A stretch of DNA of 50,005 nt from Candidatus Gastranaerophilales bacterium HUM_12 (GTDB taxonomy: Bacteria; Cyanobacteriota; Vampirovibrionia; Gastranaerophilales; Gastranaerophilaceae): positions 12,480 through 62,484 of the forward strand of contig DABJ01000005.1 in NCBI GenBank assembly GCA_002102825.1. Direction: 5' to 3'. Numbering within the stretch: position 1 is the first letter of the stretch; each line of letters begins with the position of its first letter. The translations under genes and the position numbers were made by a program. Positions 9,489 to 17,145 of this stretch are shown one piece after another. Under the pieces are notes generated by a model, which saw only the letters and a list, made by a program, of their open reading frames with translations, did not search any database and was not told the DNA's origin.

Positions 9489-10052
9489 CTAAGCCTTTTT
9501 ATATCCACATTTTGTACAGATGCCGTTGGTTAGTGCAATCCCGCATAAAGGGCAACGTTCTATTGTTTTATCAATTTTATATTCTTCGGTTGCAATATTT
9601 CCTCCACTTGTGAATGTTATTTTTGAAATATTTAACTTATCTTTTAACAACTCATATACAATTTTTATCATTCCTTCAGTTGTCATTGATTCCTTTGTTA
9701 CAACGATTCTGCAATTAGGATATGCTGTTGCCAATTCGGTTTTAAAGGCTTCACCTATGTTTGTGTTTTGAGGTGCGCCGTTTTTAATTCCTTGTTTTTC
9801 ATAAATATCAAATATCGCCGGTAATAATGGGTCATCTTCTCTTAAAATTAGTGCGTGGTCGAAGTTTTTTAATATGTCCCAAGCCATTTTTTTTATTTCG
9901 TTGCAAGGAAATACCATATTTACTCCCGTATTAATAGAATCTTCAACTTCAATTGTTAGGGTTCCGGTATGCCCATGTAAGTATTGAGCTTCCCCTTTAA
10001 AATTTAAAAAACGATGGGCATATTGTAAATCAAATGTTGTGACTGATTTCAT
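9489..10052 (-). CDS. QueD/6-pyruvoyl-tetrahydropterin synthase-like protein with C-terminal zinc ribbon
   Basis: Member of the T-fold PTPS/QueD family, which acts on dihydroneopterin triphosphate in queuosine or pterin synthesis. Zinc ligands are visible as YAHRF (His13) and LHGH (His26, His28); the FDH motif and the TKES glutamate are also present. The catalytic cysteine that QueD has just before LHGH is absent: the segment reads GEAQY, with a Glu that might substitute as in PTPS-III enzymes (inference). The protein is 187 aa against about 120 for QueD, and ends in a CPLC/CTKC zinc ribbon. AAAGGAG falls inside a longer possible N-terminus (10073), so I placed the start at 10052. Confidence 0.8.
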   Translation of the reverse strand: MKSVTTFDLQYAHRFLNFKGEAQYLHGHTGTLTIEVEDSINTGVNMVFPCNEIKKMAWDILKNFDHALILREDDPLLPAIFDIYEKQGIKNGAPQNTNIGEAFKTELATAYPNCRIVVTKESMTTEGMIKIVYELLKDKLNISKITFTSGGNIATEEYKIDKTIERCPLCGIALTNGICTKCGYKKA

Positions 10053-10170
10053 CTTTAATTTTCTCCTTTCCATAGTATGTTATATGAATAATTTGAAAAT
10101 TAAATTGGTAATATTGCGTAATCTATTTTGTTATATAATTTTTAGATTTATCAATTGAAACAATAAAAAA

Positions 10171-10428
10171 GCCGTACTACTGTCTATCGAAAATTATAAA
10201 TTCGCTATCCTCTAATATTTTCTCCTTCAATAATTAAAACACCCGTAAGATCAATCTTAGTGCTGCTGAGTTTCCTCCCTGACACGGTTCGAAAGTTTAC
10301 GCCATTTTAACTATTGCTATCAACAATCATATTAAATTTTAACGGACCTATAAAGTCCTCACAACAGACTCTGCACCCCGCATAAGCTTCGGGTCGAGGG
10401 ATTGCAATTCCCCGTGGAGTACGGCTTA
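10171..10428 (-). ncRNA. ffs: Signal recognition particle RNA, large (Bacillus-like) type
   Basis: Transcribed on the minus strand. The helix-8 core is clear: GTCAGG (10278-10283), a short GAG/CTC stem with a GAAA tetraloop (10268-10277), then AGCAGC (10262-10267). These are the Ffh-binding elements of all bacterial SRP RNAs. The 5' end (GCCGTACT) pairs with the 3' end (AGTACGGC), and the 5' part has TTGCAATCCC and the 3' part GGATAGCGAA, resembling the Alu domain of Bacillus scRNA. Length is about 258 nt, far above the 4.5S class. The 3' end is followed by a run of six T. The remaining sequence between 10053 and 10541 holds no other gene that I can support. Confidence 0.9.
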
Positions 10429-10433
10429 TGATT

Positions 10434-10463
10434 ATTGTAGCATAAAACTTTTTATTTTGCCAA
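10434..10463 (-). promoter_or_regulatory. Promoter of the SRP RNA
   Basis: On the minus strand, -35 TTGGCA (10458-10463), an 18-base spacer and -10 TACAAT (10434-10439) with an upstream TG forming an extended -10. It fires about 6-7 bases upstream of the RNA 5' end. Confidence 0.75.
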
Positions 10464-10541
10464 TTTATTATAATTAATTCCCCACTTTACTAATGAATAA
10501 AATCTTTCAAGTTTTATATTTTAGTTTGAAAGGAGTATTTT

Positions 10542-10940
10542 ATGTCAGAACGATTAGCGTTGTATAAATGTGAAGTTTGTGGAAATTTGGTTCAAGTTCT
10601 TTTATCTGGAGGGGGCGAACTTGTTTGTTGTGGAAAGCCAATGACTTATCTTAATCCGCAAGACAAATCTGATGAGATGTTAGAAGAAAAGCATGTACCA
10701 ATTTTTATTCATGATGAAAGTGGCAAAGAATTTATTCAAGTTGGTTCAACATTGCACCCAATGTCAGAAGAGCATTATATCCAATTTATTGAAACTATTT
10801 CTGAGGATAAAAATAAAATTGAATTACAATATTTTTCTCCCAATAGTAAACCCGTAATGGAAATTGACAAATTTGCAAACCCTCATTGCGCACTTGGATA
10901 CTGTAATATTCATGGTTTATGGGAGGGAAAACATGATTAG
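10542..10940 (+). CDS. dfx: Desulfoferrodoxin (superoxide reductase)
   Basis: Reduces superoxide to hydrogen peroxide without making oxygen, the usual defence of anaerobes. The N-terminal desulforedoxin-type iron site is visible as CEVC and CC (residues 10, 13, 29, 30). The catalytic mononuclear iron centre is represented by HVPIFIH, the LHPMSEEHYI block and the C-terminal CNIHGLW, which supplies the Cys and His ligands. Length 132 aa is typical of a two-iron enzyme. AAAGGAG precedes the ATG. The last 8 bases overlap the ferritin gene, so peroxide-producing superoxide removal and iron storage are made together. Confidence 0.95.
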   Translation: MSERLALYKCEVCGNLVQVLLSGGGELVCCGKPMTYLNPQDKSDEMLEEKHVPIFIHDESGKEFIQVGSTLHPMSEEHYIQFIETISEDKNKIELQYFSPNSKPVMEIDKFANPHCALGYCNIHGLWEGKHD

Positions 10941-11439
10941 TGATAAAATTAAGGACATTTTAAATGAACAAATTAATAAAGAATTTTATTCCGCTTATTT
11001 ATATTTGGCGATGTCTGCATATTTTTCTGAAATTGGCTTATACGGTTTTTCTCACTGGACTAAAATACAATCTAGAGAAGAAATTGACCACGGAATGATT
11101 TTGTTTGAGTATGTTTTGAATAGAAAATCACAAATCCGATTAAAATCATTGGAATCTCCGAGTCTTGATTTGAAAGGGCCTCTAGATGTTTTTGAGCAAA
11201 TTTATAAGCATGAAAGGGCAATTACTACTTCTATTGACTGTGTTGCAAGCTTATCTGAGGGCGAATGTGATCTGGCAACTAGAAACTTTATTGATTGGTA
11301 CTTAAAAGAACAAACCGAAGAAGAAGCTTCTGTTCTTCGCATAATATCAAAACTTAAGGCCTTTGGAGAAGAAAAATCGGCATTATATCTGATAGATAGA
11401 GAACTTTCATCTAGAGAATATTCTCCTTCAAGTTATTAG
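10933..11439 (+). CDS. ftn: Bacterial non-haem ferritin
   Basis: Stores iron as ferric mineral in a 24-subunit cage and limits Fenton chemistry. The four-helix ferroxidase ligands can be seen: Glu in NKEFYSAYLY, the EEIDH pair Glu and His, Glu in KHERAIT, and Glu-Gln in YLKEQTEEE. The family helix LAMSAYF is near the N-terminus. The start used is the ATG at 10933, preceded by GGGAGGG inside dfx; a longer in-frame reading from 10864 would lie inside dfx without a ribosome site. Predicted length is 168 aa, normal for ferritin. It is co-transcribed with dfx and followed by a strong terminator. Confidence 0.94.
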   Translation: MISDKIKDILNEQINKEFYSAYLYLAMSAYFSEIGLYGFSHWTKIQSREEIDHGMILFEYVLNRKSQIRLKSLESPSLDLKGPLDVFEQIYKHERAITTSIDCVASLSEGECDLATRNFIDWYLKEQTEEEASVLRIISKLKAFGEEKSALYLIDRELSSREYSPSSY

Positions 11440-11441
11440 TA

Positions 11442-11481
11442 TTGTTAGTGGTTATGAAATACTAATCACTAACAATTTTTT
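11442..11481 (+). terminator. Strong intrinsic terminator after ferritin
   Basis: A 13-bp stem (11442-11454 with 11463-11475, one G-T pair) with an 8-base loop is followed at once by six T. It ends the dfx-ferritin operon. Confidence 0.88.
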
Positions 11482-11527
11482 AATTATTTCTTTCAAAATT
11501 AACAAATATTGCGTTTTTGTAAACAAT

Positions 11528-11556
11528 TTGTCTATTTCAGGAAAATATTTTATTAT
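11528..11556 (+). promoter_or_regulatory. Promoter abutting the kinase start codon
   Basis: TTGTCT (11528-11533), a 17-base spacer and TATTAT (11551-11556). The ATG of the kinase follows after 6 bases, with no Shine-Dalgarno in between, so the transcript should begin at or next to the start codon. Confidence 0.55.
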
Positions 11557-11562
11557 ATAAGT

Positions 11563-13143
11563 ATGATTTTAGGGAAAATATTATACGTTGATGATGATAA
11601 ATTGTTGACTTCAACTTTTAGTACATTGATGAAAGTTGAGGGTTTTAAAGATGTGGTTGTTTATAATGACCCGATAAAGGCTATTGAATATTTAAAAACA
11701 AATTCTCCGGATTTAATTATCTCTGATTTTTTGATGCCAGAGATGAACGGTTTGGAATTTTTGAGAGAAGCTAAAAAACTTTATCCTGAAACCAGTATGA
11801 TTTTATTAACAGCTTATGCTGATAAAGAAAATGCTATTAAAACGATTAATGAAATCGGGGTTTATAAATATATCGAAAAACCTTGGGATAATGATGATTT
11901 GATTATGAATATCAGGAATGGTATTGAAAGAAGTCATTTATTATCAGATTTGAGAGATAAAATTAAAGAATTAGAACATGCAAAAGCTCAATTGACAAAG
12001 TATTCTGAAAAATTAGAAGAAATTGTCGCAGAAAGAACAAAAGAATTAACCGTTGCAAATAAAAAATTGTCCGGAATTATTAACTATTGTGCTGATGGGA
12101 TTATTATAATTGATTCTCAAGGAAATATTGAACAAGTAAATCCTGCTTGTGAGAATATGGTTGGATTGAGCGCAGAAGCTTTGACTAAAATGAAAATTCA
12201 AGAAATTGCATTCTCTGATAATCCTAAAATGAATAAAGCACCTAAATCATCTGTAAAAAGCACAATTTTAGGTTTGTCTTGTGAAAATTCTGAATTTTTG
12301 TTGAGAGATTTGTATTTGAGAAATTCTATTAATGGAGAATCTGTACCTGTGGAAATCAATTTTGCTTCACTTGTTACAGATGATTCTGATGTTGAAAAAT
12401 TTGTTGGTGTAATTCGTGATTTCAGTGCTCAAAAGGAAAATGAACGATTAAGAGATGATTTTATTGCAACGCTTACTCACGATTTGAGAACACCATTATC
12501 TGCCGCAATTCAGACACTTAAATTTTTCCTTGACGGTTCATTAGGAAAATTAGAAGAAAAGCAAAGAGTTCTTCTTTCTACAATGTTACAAAGCAATGAA
12601 GATTTGTTAGGTTTAGTTAATGCTTTATTGGAAGTTTATAGATTTGACAGTGGAAAATTGTCATTATGCAAGACAGTGTTTGGAATTCATGATTTGGTTA
12701 CCCAATGCTATGAAGAACTTGAACCACTTGCGAAGAAGAAAAATATTTCATTCAATCTTCATGACGAAGTAGATGAAAATCTGCTAATAGATGCGGATAG
12801 GGCTGAAATCAAACGTGTAATTATTAATTTGTGCGGGAATGCTATTAATTACACAAATAAAGATGGTACAATTGATATTTACGTAAAAGCACAATGCGGA
12901 GATTTAATTTTTTCTGTTGCTGATAATGGTAACGGAATACCTAAAGAAGATATTCCGAATTTGTTTATGAGATTTTCTCAGGGAACAAGTCGCAAACGTT
13001 CAACAGGTACGGGATTGGGGCTTTATTTATCAAGACAAATTATTGAAGCCCATGGCGGTAAAATTTGGGTTGAAAGTAAAGTAAATAAAGGTAGTGAATT
13101 CTCCTTTATATTGACAAATGTAGTTGCAAAATCAAGAGTTTAA
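11563..13143 (+). CDS. Histidine kinase with N-terminal receiver domain and PAS domain
   Basis: Signal-transducing kinase without obvious membrane helices, so probably cytoplasmic. Domains in order (numbering from the chosen ATG): a receiver domain at about 5-120 with phospho-acceptor Asp55 in LIISDFLMP and Lys106 in IEKPW; a coiled coil at 125-170; a PAS domain at about 170-290; HisKA with the H-box LTHDLRTPLS (His306); and an ATPase domain with N-box NLCGNAINYT, G1 DNGNGIP and G2 GTGLGLYL. A start at 11509 would add 18 hydrophobic residues with no ribosome site, so I prefer 11563. It is followed 23 bases later by a NarL-type regulator, its likely partner. Confidence 0.92.
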   Translation: MILGKILYVDDDKLLTSTFSTLMKVEGFKDVVVYNDPIKAIEYLKTNSPDLIISDFLMPEMNGLEFLREAKKLYPETSMILLTAYADKENAIKTINEIGVYKYIEKPWDNDDLIMNIRNGIERSHLLSDLRDKIKELEHAKAQLTKYSEKLEEIVAERTKELTVANKKLSGIINYCADGIIIIDSQGNIEQVNPACENMVGLSAEALTKMKIQEIAFSDNPKMNKAPKSSVKSTILGLSCENSEFLLRDLYLRNSINGESVPVEINFASLVTDDSDVEKFVGVIRDFSAQKENERLRDDFIATLTHDLRTPLSAAIQTLKFFLDGSLGKLEEKQRVLLSTMLQSNEDLLGLVNALLEVYRFDSGKLSLCKTVFGIHDLVTQCYEELEPLAKKKNISFNLHDEVDENLLIDADRAEIKRVIINLCGNAINYTNKDGTIDIYVKAQCGDLIFSVADNGNGIPKEDIPNLFMRFSQGTSRKRSTGTGLGLYLSRQIIEAHGGKIWVESKVNKGSEFSFILTNVVAKSRV

Positions 13144-13166
13144 GTTTATAAAAGGTAAGGTTTAAG

Positions 13167-13844
13167 ATGTCGAAGAGTATTAAAGTAACAATAATTGAAG
13201 ATCATGATATGACAAGAATGGGACTTTCATTTGCGTTGTCTAACAATGAATCAATTGAAGTTTTAGGAACTTCTGCTGATGGTTTGGAGGGTGTTAATCA
13301 AGCTCTTGAGCTTAAACCTGACTTAGTTATTATGGATATTGGGCTTCCAACAATTGATGGTATTGAAGCTACCAGAAAAATCAAGAATGCTATGCCTGAA
13401 ATTAAGGTATTGATGAATACTTCTCGTGATAATGAAGATGATATTCTTGATTCATTTGCCGCAGGTGCAGATGGTTACATTACAAAAGGTGCAACTTCTG
13501 AGCAAACAATTTCTGCAATCAAGGCTGTTAGTGAGGGTGTTGGCTGGTTAGACCCTGCAATTGCCAGAGTTGTATTATCAAATATTCGCAAAAATAATCA
13601 AACTGAGTCAGCTAAACATGGCGAAATTAATTACCAAAAAGGCAAAAATCTTTACGGTTTAACTGAAAGAGAAATGGAAGTTTTAGCTCTTCTTGTAGAG
13701 GGCTTGAAAAATCCTCAAATTTCTAAAAAATTAGTTATTACTATTGCAACAACTAAAACTCATGTACATAACATTTTACAAAAATTATATGTAAAAACTC
13801 GATCAAAAGCTGTTGCAACGGCAATGAAAGATGGCTTGGTTTAA
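13167..13844 (+). CDS. NarL/FixJ-family response regulator
   Basis: DNA-binding response regulator. The receiver domain shows the acidic pair in IIEDHD, phospho-acceptor Asp57 in VIMDIGLP and the conserved Lys in YITKG. The C-terminal LuxR-type helix-turn-helix begins at LTEREMEVLALL and includes the recognition region TTKTHVHNILQKL. Length 225 aa is normal. AAGGTAAGG precedes the ATG. It lies between the kinase and a secreted protein in a tight operon, so phosphate transfer from that kinase is likely; target genes are unknown. Confidence 0.94.
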   Translation: MSKSIKVTIIEDHDMTRMGLSFALSNNESIEVLGTSADGLEGVNQALELKPDLVIMDIGLPTIDGIEATRKIKNAMPEIKVLMNTSRDNEDDILDSFAAGADGYITKGATSEQTISAIKAVSEGVGWLDPAIARVVLSNIRKNNQTESAKHGEINYQKGKNLYGLTEREMEVLALLVEGLKNPQISKKLVITIATTKTHVHNILQKLYVKTRSKAVATAMKDGLV

Positions 13845-13854
13845 GGTTAACACT

Positions 13855-15273
13855 ATGAAGAAGATTTTAATACTTTCAATATGCCTTTTGATGTGTGCAA
13901 AATCTTCTCTTGCTGCAAATATTCGAAATCCTTTTTCAAAAACTTTTGATACCCGTTCAAAAGAATTAAGGTATCAATATAACGTATTGAAAGATGATGA
14001 GAAGAAACAGATGGAAGGCAAGCTTTTAAATCGTACTCCGTCAGGTTATATGACCGTTCAAGAATATGAAGACCTGTCTGAATACAAGGATAAGTCCAAT
14101 TTCGAATTTGACGTTCCAAAGATTGAGCGTCCGTCAGATTTCAAATACGTTCCTCAACCTCTTTTTAAGATCGTTAAATACAATTCTCCTGCCGGTAGTG
14201 TTGAATTGACGTTGGGCAAAAAACTTTTTGTTCGAAAAATGATTAATGCTCAAGGAATTGTATCACCGGATTATTCAAAATTGGTATACCCTGCGGTTTA
14301 TTATTATCCGGATAGCGCCTCTGTTGCGTGTGATTTGTTCGTTATTCCGTTGCTTGGAGATGAAAATGTTTTGAATACAATATTAAAAGCTAATGTTGCT
14401 AATCGAAATCCTGTTCCAATTTTGTCAACAGATAAATCTATTGATAATTTTGCGGCTTTTAGAACGTTAACTCCGGTTGATTTTTCGACAGATGGTACAA
14501 AATTATTAGTAAAAGAAAAACTCGGTTCAAGCGAAGATGGAATTTGGGAAACAAAGCTTTATGTTTACGATTTCACAAACAGGGTAAGTTATGATTTGAT
14601 TGAAATTCGAGATGCGATATCTTACTTTTGGAAAGAATATATGGACGTAAATCTTGTTGATAAAAGATGGGATATTATTCCTTTAGGTTTTGATTTAAAT
14701 AGCCCTAATCGAGTTGTTGTTCAAGCTTATGCTTATACAGGCTCTACTCCCGTGTATTTAGGGGCTTGGAGTGTTGATTATAAAGGTGAACAATCTAGGC
14801 TAATTTCTTTTAATAAAAGTTTTATTCCTAGTGTTAGTGAAAATGGGCTAAAAGTTGTTCGAGATGGTGTTGAATCTTATCAAACAGTTGAAATTCAAGA
14901 AAAATTCTTAAAACAACAGGGTAAAGTCTTGGAAAAACAGAAAAAAGCTGAAGATAAAGAGGTTGTTAAAGGCATTAAAAATGAATATAAATATAATATC
15001 AGGGTTTTAAATTCTGATTATAAAGACGAATATCGTGATTACAAAAAACTTCAAACTCTAAAAGGTTCAACAGAGGGACCGGAGCTTGAAGAAGCTTATA
15101 AGAAATATTTAAAAGATCAATTAGCAAAAGATATTATAAAAACAGAAAAACAAATCAAGCAAAAACAAAAGGAAATTGATTCTGTAGATAAAAAATTGGA
15201 TAAATTGTATGATAAAACCGGCGAATCTTCAAAATCTACTGACAATCCGGAAGAATCCGTACAAAATCAATAA
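13855..15273 (+). CDS. Secreted protein of unknown function with C-terminal coiled coil
   Basis: Not recognised. Residues 1-21 form a clear signal peptide ending SSLAA, so the protein should be exported. The middle region has repeated beta-rich segments with phrases such as GIVSPDYSKLVYP and VDFSTDGTKLLV, which resemble TolB/WD40-like propeller blades, but I cannot assign the fold. The last 120 residues are charged and predicted coiled coil (many KQ, EK and KDQ runs). I chose the ATG at 13855 because the residues before it are hydrophilic and overlap the regulator. It is 10 bases after the regulator stop, so the operon is kinase, regulator, secreted protein, followed by a terminator. Confidence 0.75.
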   Translation: MKKILILSICLLMCAKSSLAANIRNPFSKTFDTRSKELRYQYNVLKDDEKKQMEGKLLNRTPSGYMTVQEYEDLSEYKDKSNFEFDVPKIERPSDFKYVPQPLFKIVKYNSPAGSVELTLGKKLFVRKMINAQGIVSPDYSKLVYPAVYYYPDSASVACDLFVIPLLGDENVLNTILKANVANRNPVPILSTDKSIDNFAAFRTLTPVDFSTDGTKLLVKEKLGSSEDGIWETKLYVYDFTNRVSYDLIEIRDAISYFWKEYMDVNLVDKRWDIIPLGFDLNSPNRVVVQAYAYTGSTPVYLGAWSVDYKGEQSRLISFNKSFIPSVSENGLKVVRDGVESYQTVEIQEKFLKQQGKVLEKQKKAEDKEVVKGIKNEYKYNIRVLNSDYKDEYRDYKKLQTLKGSTEGPELEEAYKKYLKDQLAKDIIKTEKQIKQKQKEIDSVDKKLDKLYDKTGESSKSTDNPEESVQNQ

Positions 15274-15286
15274 CTATAGTATCAAA

Positions 15287-15309
15287 AAAGACCTCTTAAT
15301 GAGGTCTTT
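15287..15309. terminator. Bidirectional terminator
   Basis: AAAGACCTC (15287-15295) pairs with GAGGTCTTT (15301-15309) across a 5-base loop, between the secreted-protein gene and the convergent yajQ gene. The A-run before the stem gives a U-run on the minus strand. Confidence 0.8.
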
Positions 15310-15313
15310 AAAT

Positions 15314-15814
15314 TTATCTGTAATTTGTGAACTGTAAAGGATAATCATACTTGTCATCGTTTTTTCGAAGCATTTGGATTACAGCCTGTAAGTCATCTTT
15401 ATCTTTTCCTGAAACTCTTACCTGTTCACCTTGAATTGAAGCTTGAACTTTCAATTTTGTAGCTTTTATATCGGATACAATTTTCTTTGCTAGTTCTTGA
15501 GTCAAACCTTTTTTTAGATTAAAAACTTGACGAACATTTCCGCCTAATGCGTTTTCTGGAGTTTGAGCATCAAGAATTTTTAGGCTCAAATTTCTTTTTA
15601 CAAGTTTTGATTGCAAAATATCAACGATATTTTTTAGTTTCATTTCATCATTTGTTGTAATTGTTACAGATTTATCTGCATCTAAATCAACTTGAGAATT
15701 TGAATCTTTTAGGTCAAATCTTGTTGTTAATTCTCTTTTAACTTGGTCAATTGCGTTTACCAATTCTTGCTTATTGTATTCTGATACAATATCAAAACTG
15801 CATTCTTTAGCCAT
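15314..15814 (-). CDS. yajQ: YajQ family nucleotide-binding protein
   Basis: Small cytoplasmic protein of the YajQ/UPF0234 family, made of two RNA-recognition-like domains and known in some species to bind cyclic di-GMP or nucleic acids. The N-terminus (SFDIVSEYN, then ELTTRFDLKDS) and C-terminus (VRVSGKDKDDLQAVI, then PLQFTNYR) match the family throughout its length. At 166 aa it is of usual size. AGGAG lies 8 bases before the ATG. It is an apparently single gene closed by a shared terminator; nothing in the sequence shows which ligand it binds here. Confidence 0.94.
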   Translation of the reverse strand: MAKECSFDIVSEYNKQELVNAIDQVKRELTTRFDLKDSNSQVDLDADKSVTITTNDEMKLKNIVDILQSKLVKRNLSLKILDAQTPENALGGNVRQVFNLKKGLTQELAKKIVSDIKATKLKVQASIQGEQVRVSGKDKDDLQAVIQMLRKNDDKYDYPLQFTNYR

Positions 15815-15855
15815 AACATATTCTCCTTATATTTAAACTTATTTGAATATAACAT

Positions 15856-15882
15856 AAAAAAGCAGGATTTTGAAATCCTGCT
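15856..15882 (-). terminator. Intrinsic terminator of the 15931 gene
   Basis: AGCAGGATT (15861-15869) pairs with AATCCTGCT (15874-15882); on the minus strand the stem is followed by a U-run. It lies about 50 bases after the stop of the small membrane protein gene and before yajQ. Confidence 0.8.
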
Positions 15883-15930
15883 AAAATTCATTTGCTACAC
15901 ACTATCATTTTATCTATTACAGGGAAATAA

Positions 15931-16314
15931 TTATTTTTTAATCTTTTTTAAGAGGTTTTTAGTCACACTCATAATTTTTCCGCGGTTTTTGAATGCTAAA
16001 ATACCGCTAATTGTTGCAATACCTCCACCAATCAATGCTTTTTTAACTGTTGAAGATTTTGACTGTTTATCAGAAGATGTTGCATCTTTTTTGTTATTAT
16101 TATCTTTGTCTTTGTCTTGTGTTTTATCACTGGATTTGTCAAAGGTATCTTTAGATACTTGGTCTTGCAATTTTACACCCGCCATATCAGGAACATAAGG
16201 TTCTCCATCAAATCCGTTTGGGGTAATTGGAAGTGATTTATTTAAACAATTCAATCCGATATCATCATTAAGTGCCGGATTTGATAAATTATACATACTG
16301 CTTGTATCTACCAT
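15931..16314 (-). CDS. Small protein of unknown function with C-terminal membrane segment
   Basis: Not recognised. The first 85 residues are polar and probably disordered, with a run of Lys, Asp and Asn near 65-80. One hydrophobic glycine-rich segment (about residues 90-106, GGGIATISGILAF) is followed by a basic tail ending LLKKIKK, consistent with a single tail-anchor helix with its basic end inside. AAAGG precedes the ATG with good spacing. It is monocistronic with its own terminator. No conserved residue suggests an enzyme. Confidence 0.65.
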   Translation of the reverse strand: MVDTSSMYNLSNPALNDDIGLNCLNKSLPITPNGFDGEPYVPDMAGVKLQDQVSKDTFDKSSDKTQDKDKDNNNKKDATSSDKQSKSSTVKKALIGGGIATISGILAFKNRGKIMSVTKNLLKKIKK

Positions 16315-16433
16315 GTCAAACCTTTAAAAATAACCTTTTACCTACACATATATAAAGTAAAATTTTGATACATAATTTACTTTTTTTGAAAATTTTGGTT
16401 TAATATTCTTAACAATAAGAAAAGGGGAATGTT

Positions 16434-16733
16434 ATGAAAAACATGTTTAAAAGATGGTATGATGCTGATGCTGTCGTAAGTAAAGCTATTCACGACCTTG
16501 AAAAAGCGCCTGAAGAATCTCAGGTTAGATGTGCGGATTACATAATTGATTTGCTTAAAGATGTCGAGTTAAAAGAGTTAAGTTTAGAAGACCAATACAA
16601 TTATATATTGAAGCGTTGGTATGATAAGAATATTAAAGTATCTCATGCTATTGAGTATTTGAGATTATCTCCAGATGATGTAAGACGTGAAACAGCTCTA
16701 AAAGTTGTTAAGTATTTAAAAGAAATCTCTTAA
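16434..16733 (+). CDS. Small protein made of two related repeats
   Basis: Not recognised. The 99-aa protein is an internal duplication: residues 6-43 (KRWYDADAVVSKAIHDL and on) align with 60-97 (KRWYDKNIKVSHAIEYL and on), each ending in an acidic/basic helix DLLKD or KYLKE. Both repeats look all-helical, so a pair of helical hairpins is likely. AAGGGGA precedes the ATG. It is the first gene of a run in the same direction leading to the radical SAM and RNase genes, though a gap of 52 bases to the next gene leaves co-transcription open. Confidence 0.75.
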   Translation: MKNMFKRWYDADAVVSKAIHDLEKAPEESQVRCADYIIDLLKDVELKELSLEDQYNYILKRWYDKNIKVSHAIEYLRLSPDDVRRETALKVVKYLKEIS

Positions 16734-16785
16734 TGTTTTAGACTTTTCATTTATTGTATTGTTTAATATATATGGAGGGAGATTT

Positions 16786-17133
16786 GTGACAGACGAAATA
16801 AATCAAAATGTTATTAACTTATTTTCTAATCATAACAACAATCACATAACACCGGAACTTCAAGACAAAATCAAGTATTACGCAGGTTTTAATTATGTAA
16901 AGATTAAAAAAGATGCAAATGGAAATAAGTTTAACAAGGAACATTTGTTAAAATATCGTGCAAAGTGTCATTATATGGTTACTGTAATGCGTGAAATGGA
17001 CGGGGAAGTCGTTTTGTATTCTTATGATGTTCCAAATTCTGATTTATTTAAATTTATGAAATCGTTTGACGGTAATACTTTGGACGGAACTATTATCGAA
17101 ATTGACAAATACTTTCCCGAGGATTTAGCTTGA
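16786..17133 (+). CDS. Small conserved-looking protein of unknown function
   Basis: Not recognised. The 115-aa protein is mixed alpha/beta and hydrophilic, with no membrane segment and only one cysteine. I chose the GTG at 16786 because GGAGGG lies 8 bases before it; the alternative ATG at 16759 has no ribosome site and would place that GGAGGG inside the coding region. It ends 12 bases before the radical SAM gene, so the two are probably translated from one message. A role tied to that enzyme is only a guess from position. Confidence 0.7.
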   Translation: MTDEINQNVINLFSNHNNNHITPELQDKIKYYAGFNYVKIKKDANGNKFNKEHLLKYRAKCHYMVTVMREMDGEVVLYSYDVPNSDLFKFMKSFDGNTLDGTIIEIDKYFPEDLA

Positions 17134-17145
17134 AAGAAGTAGGAA

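Noticed and set aside
10053..10170. Possible preQ1-type riboswitch upstream of the PTPS-like gene
   Set aside because: No preQ1 aptamer-like sequence or stem was found; the region is plain A/T-rich promoter sequence.
10864..10932. Longer reading of ferritin from 10864
   Set aside because: It lies inside dfx in another frame; ferritin homology begins at the ATG at 10933, which has GGGAGGG upstream.
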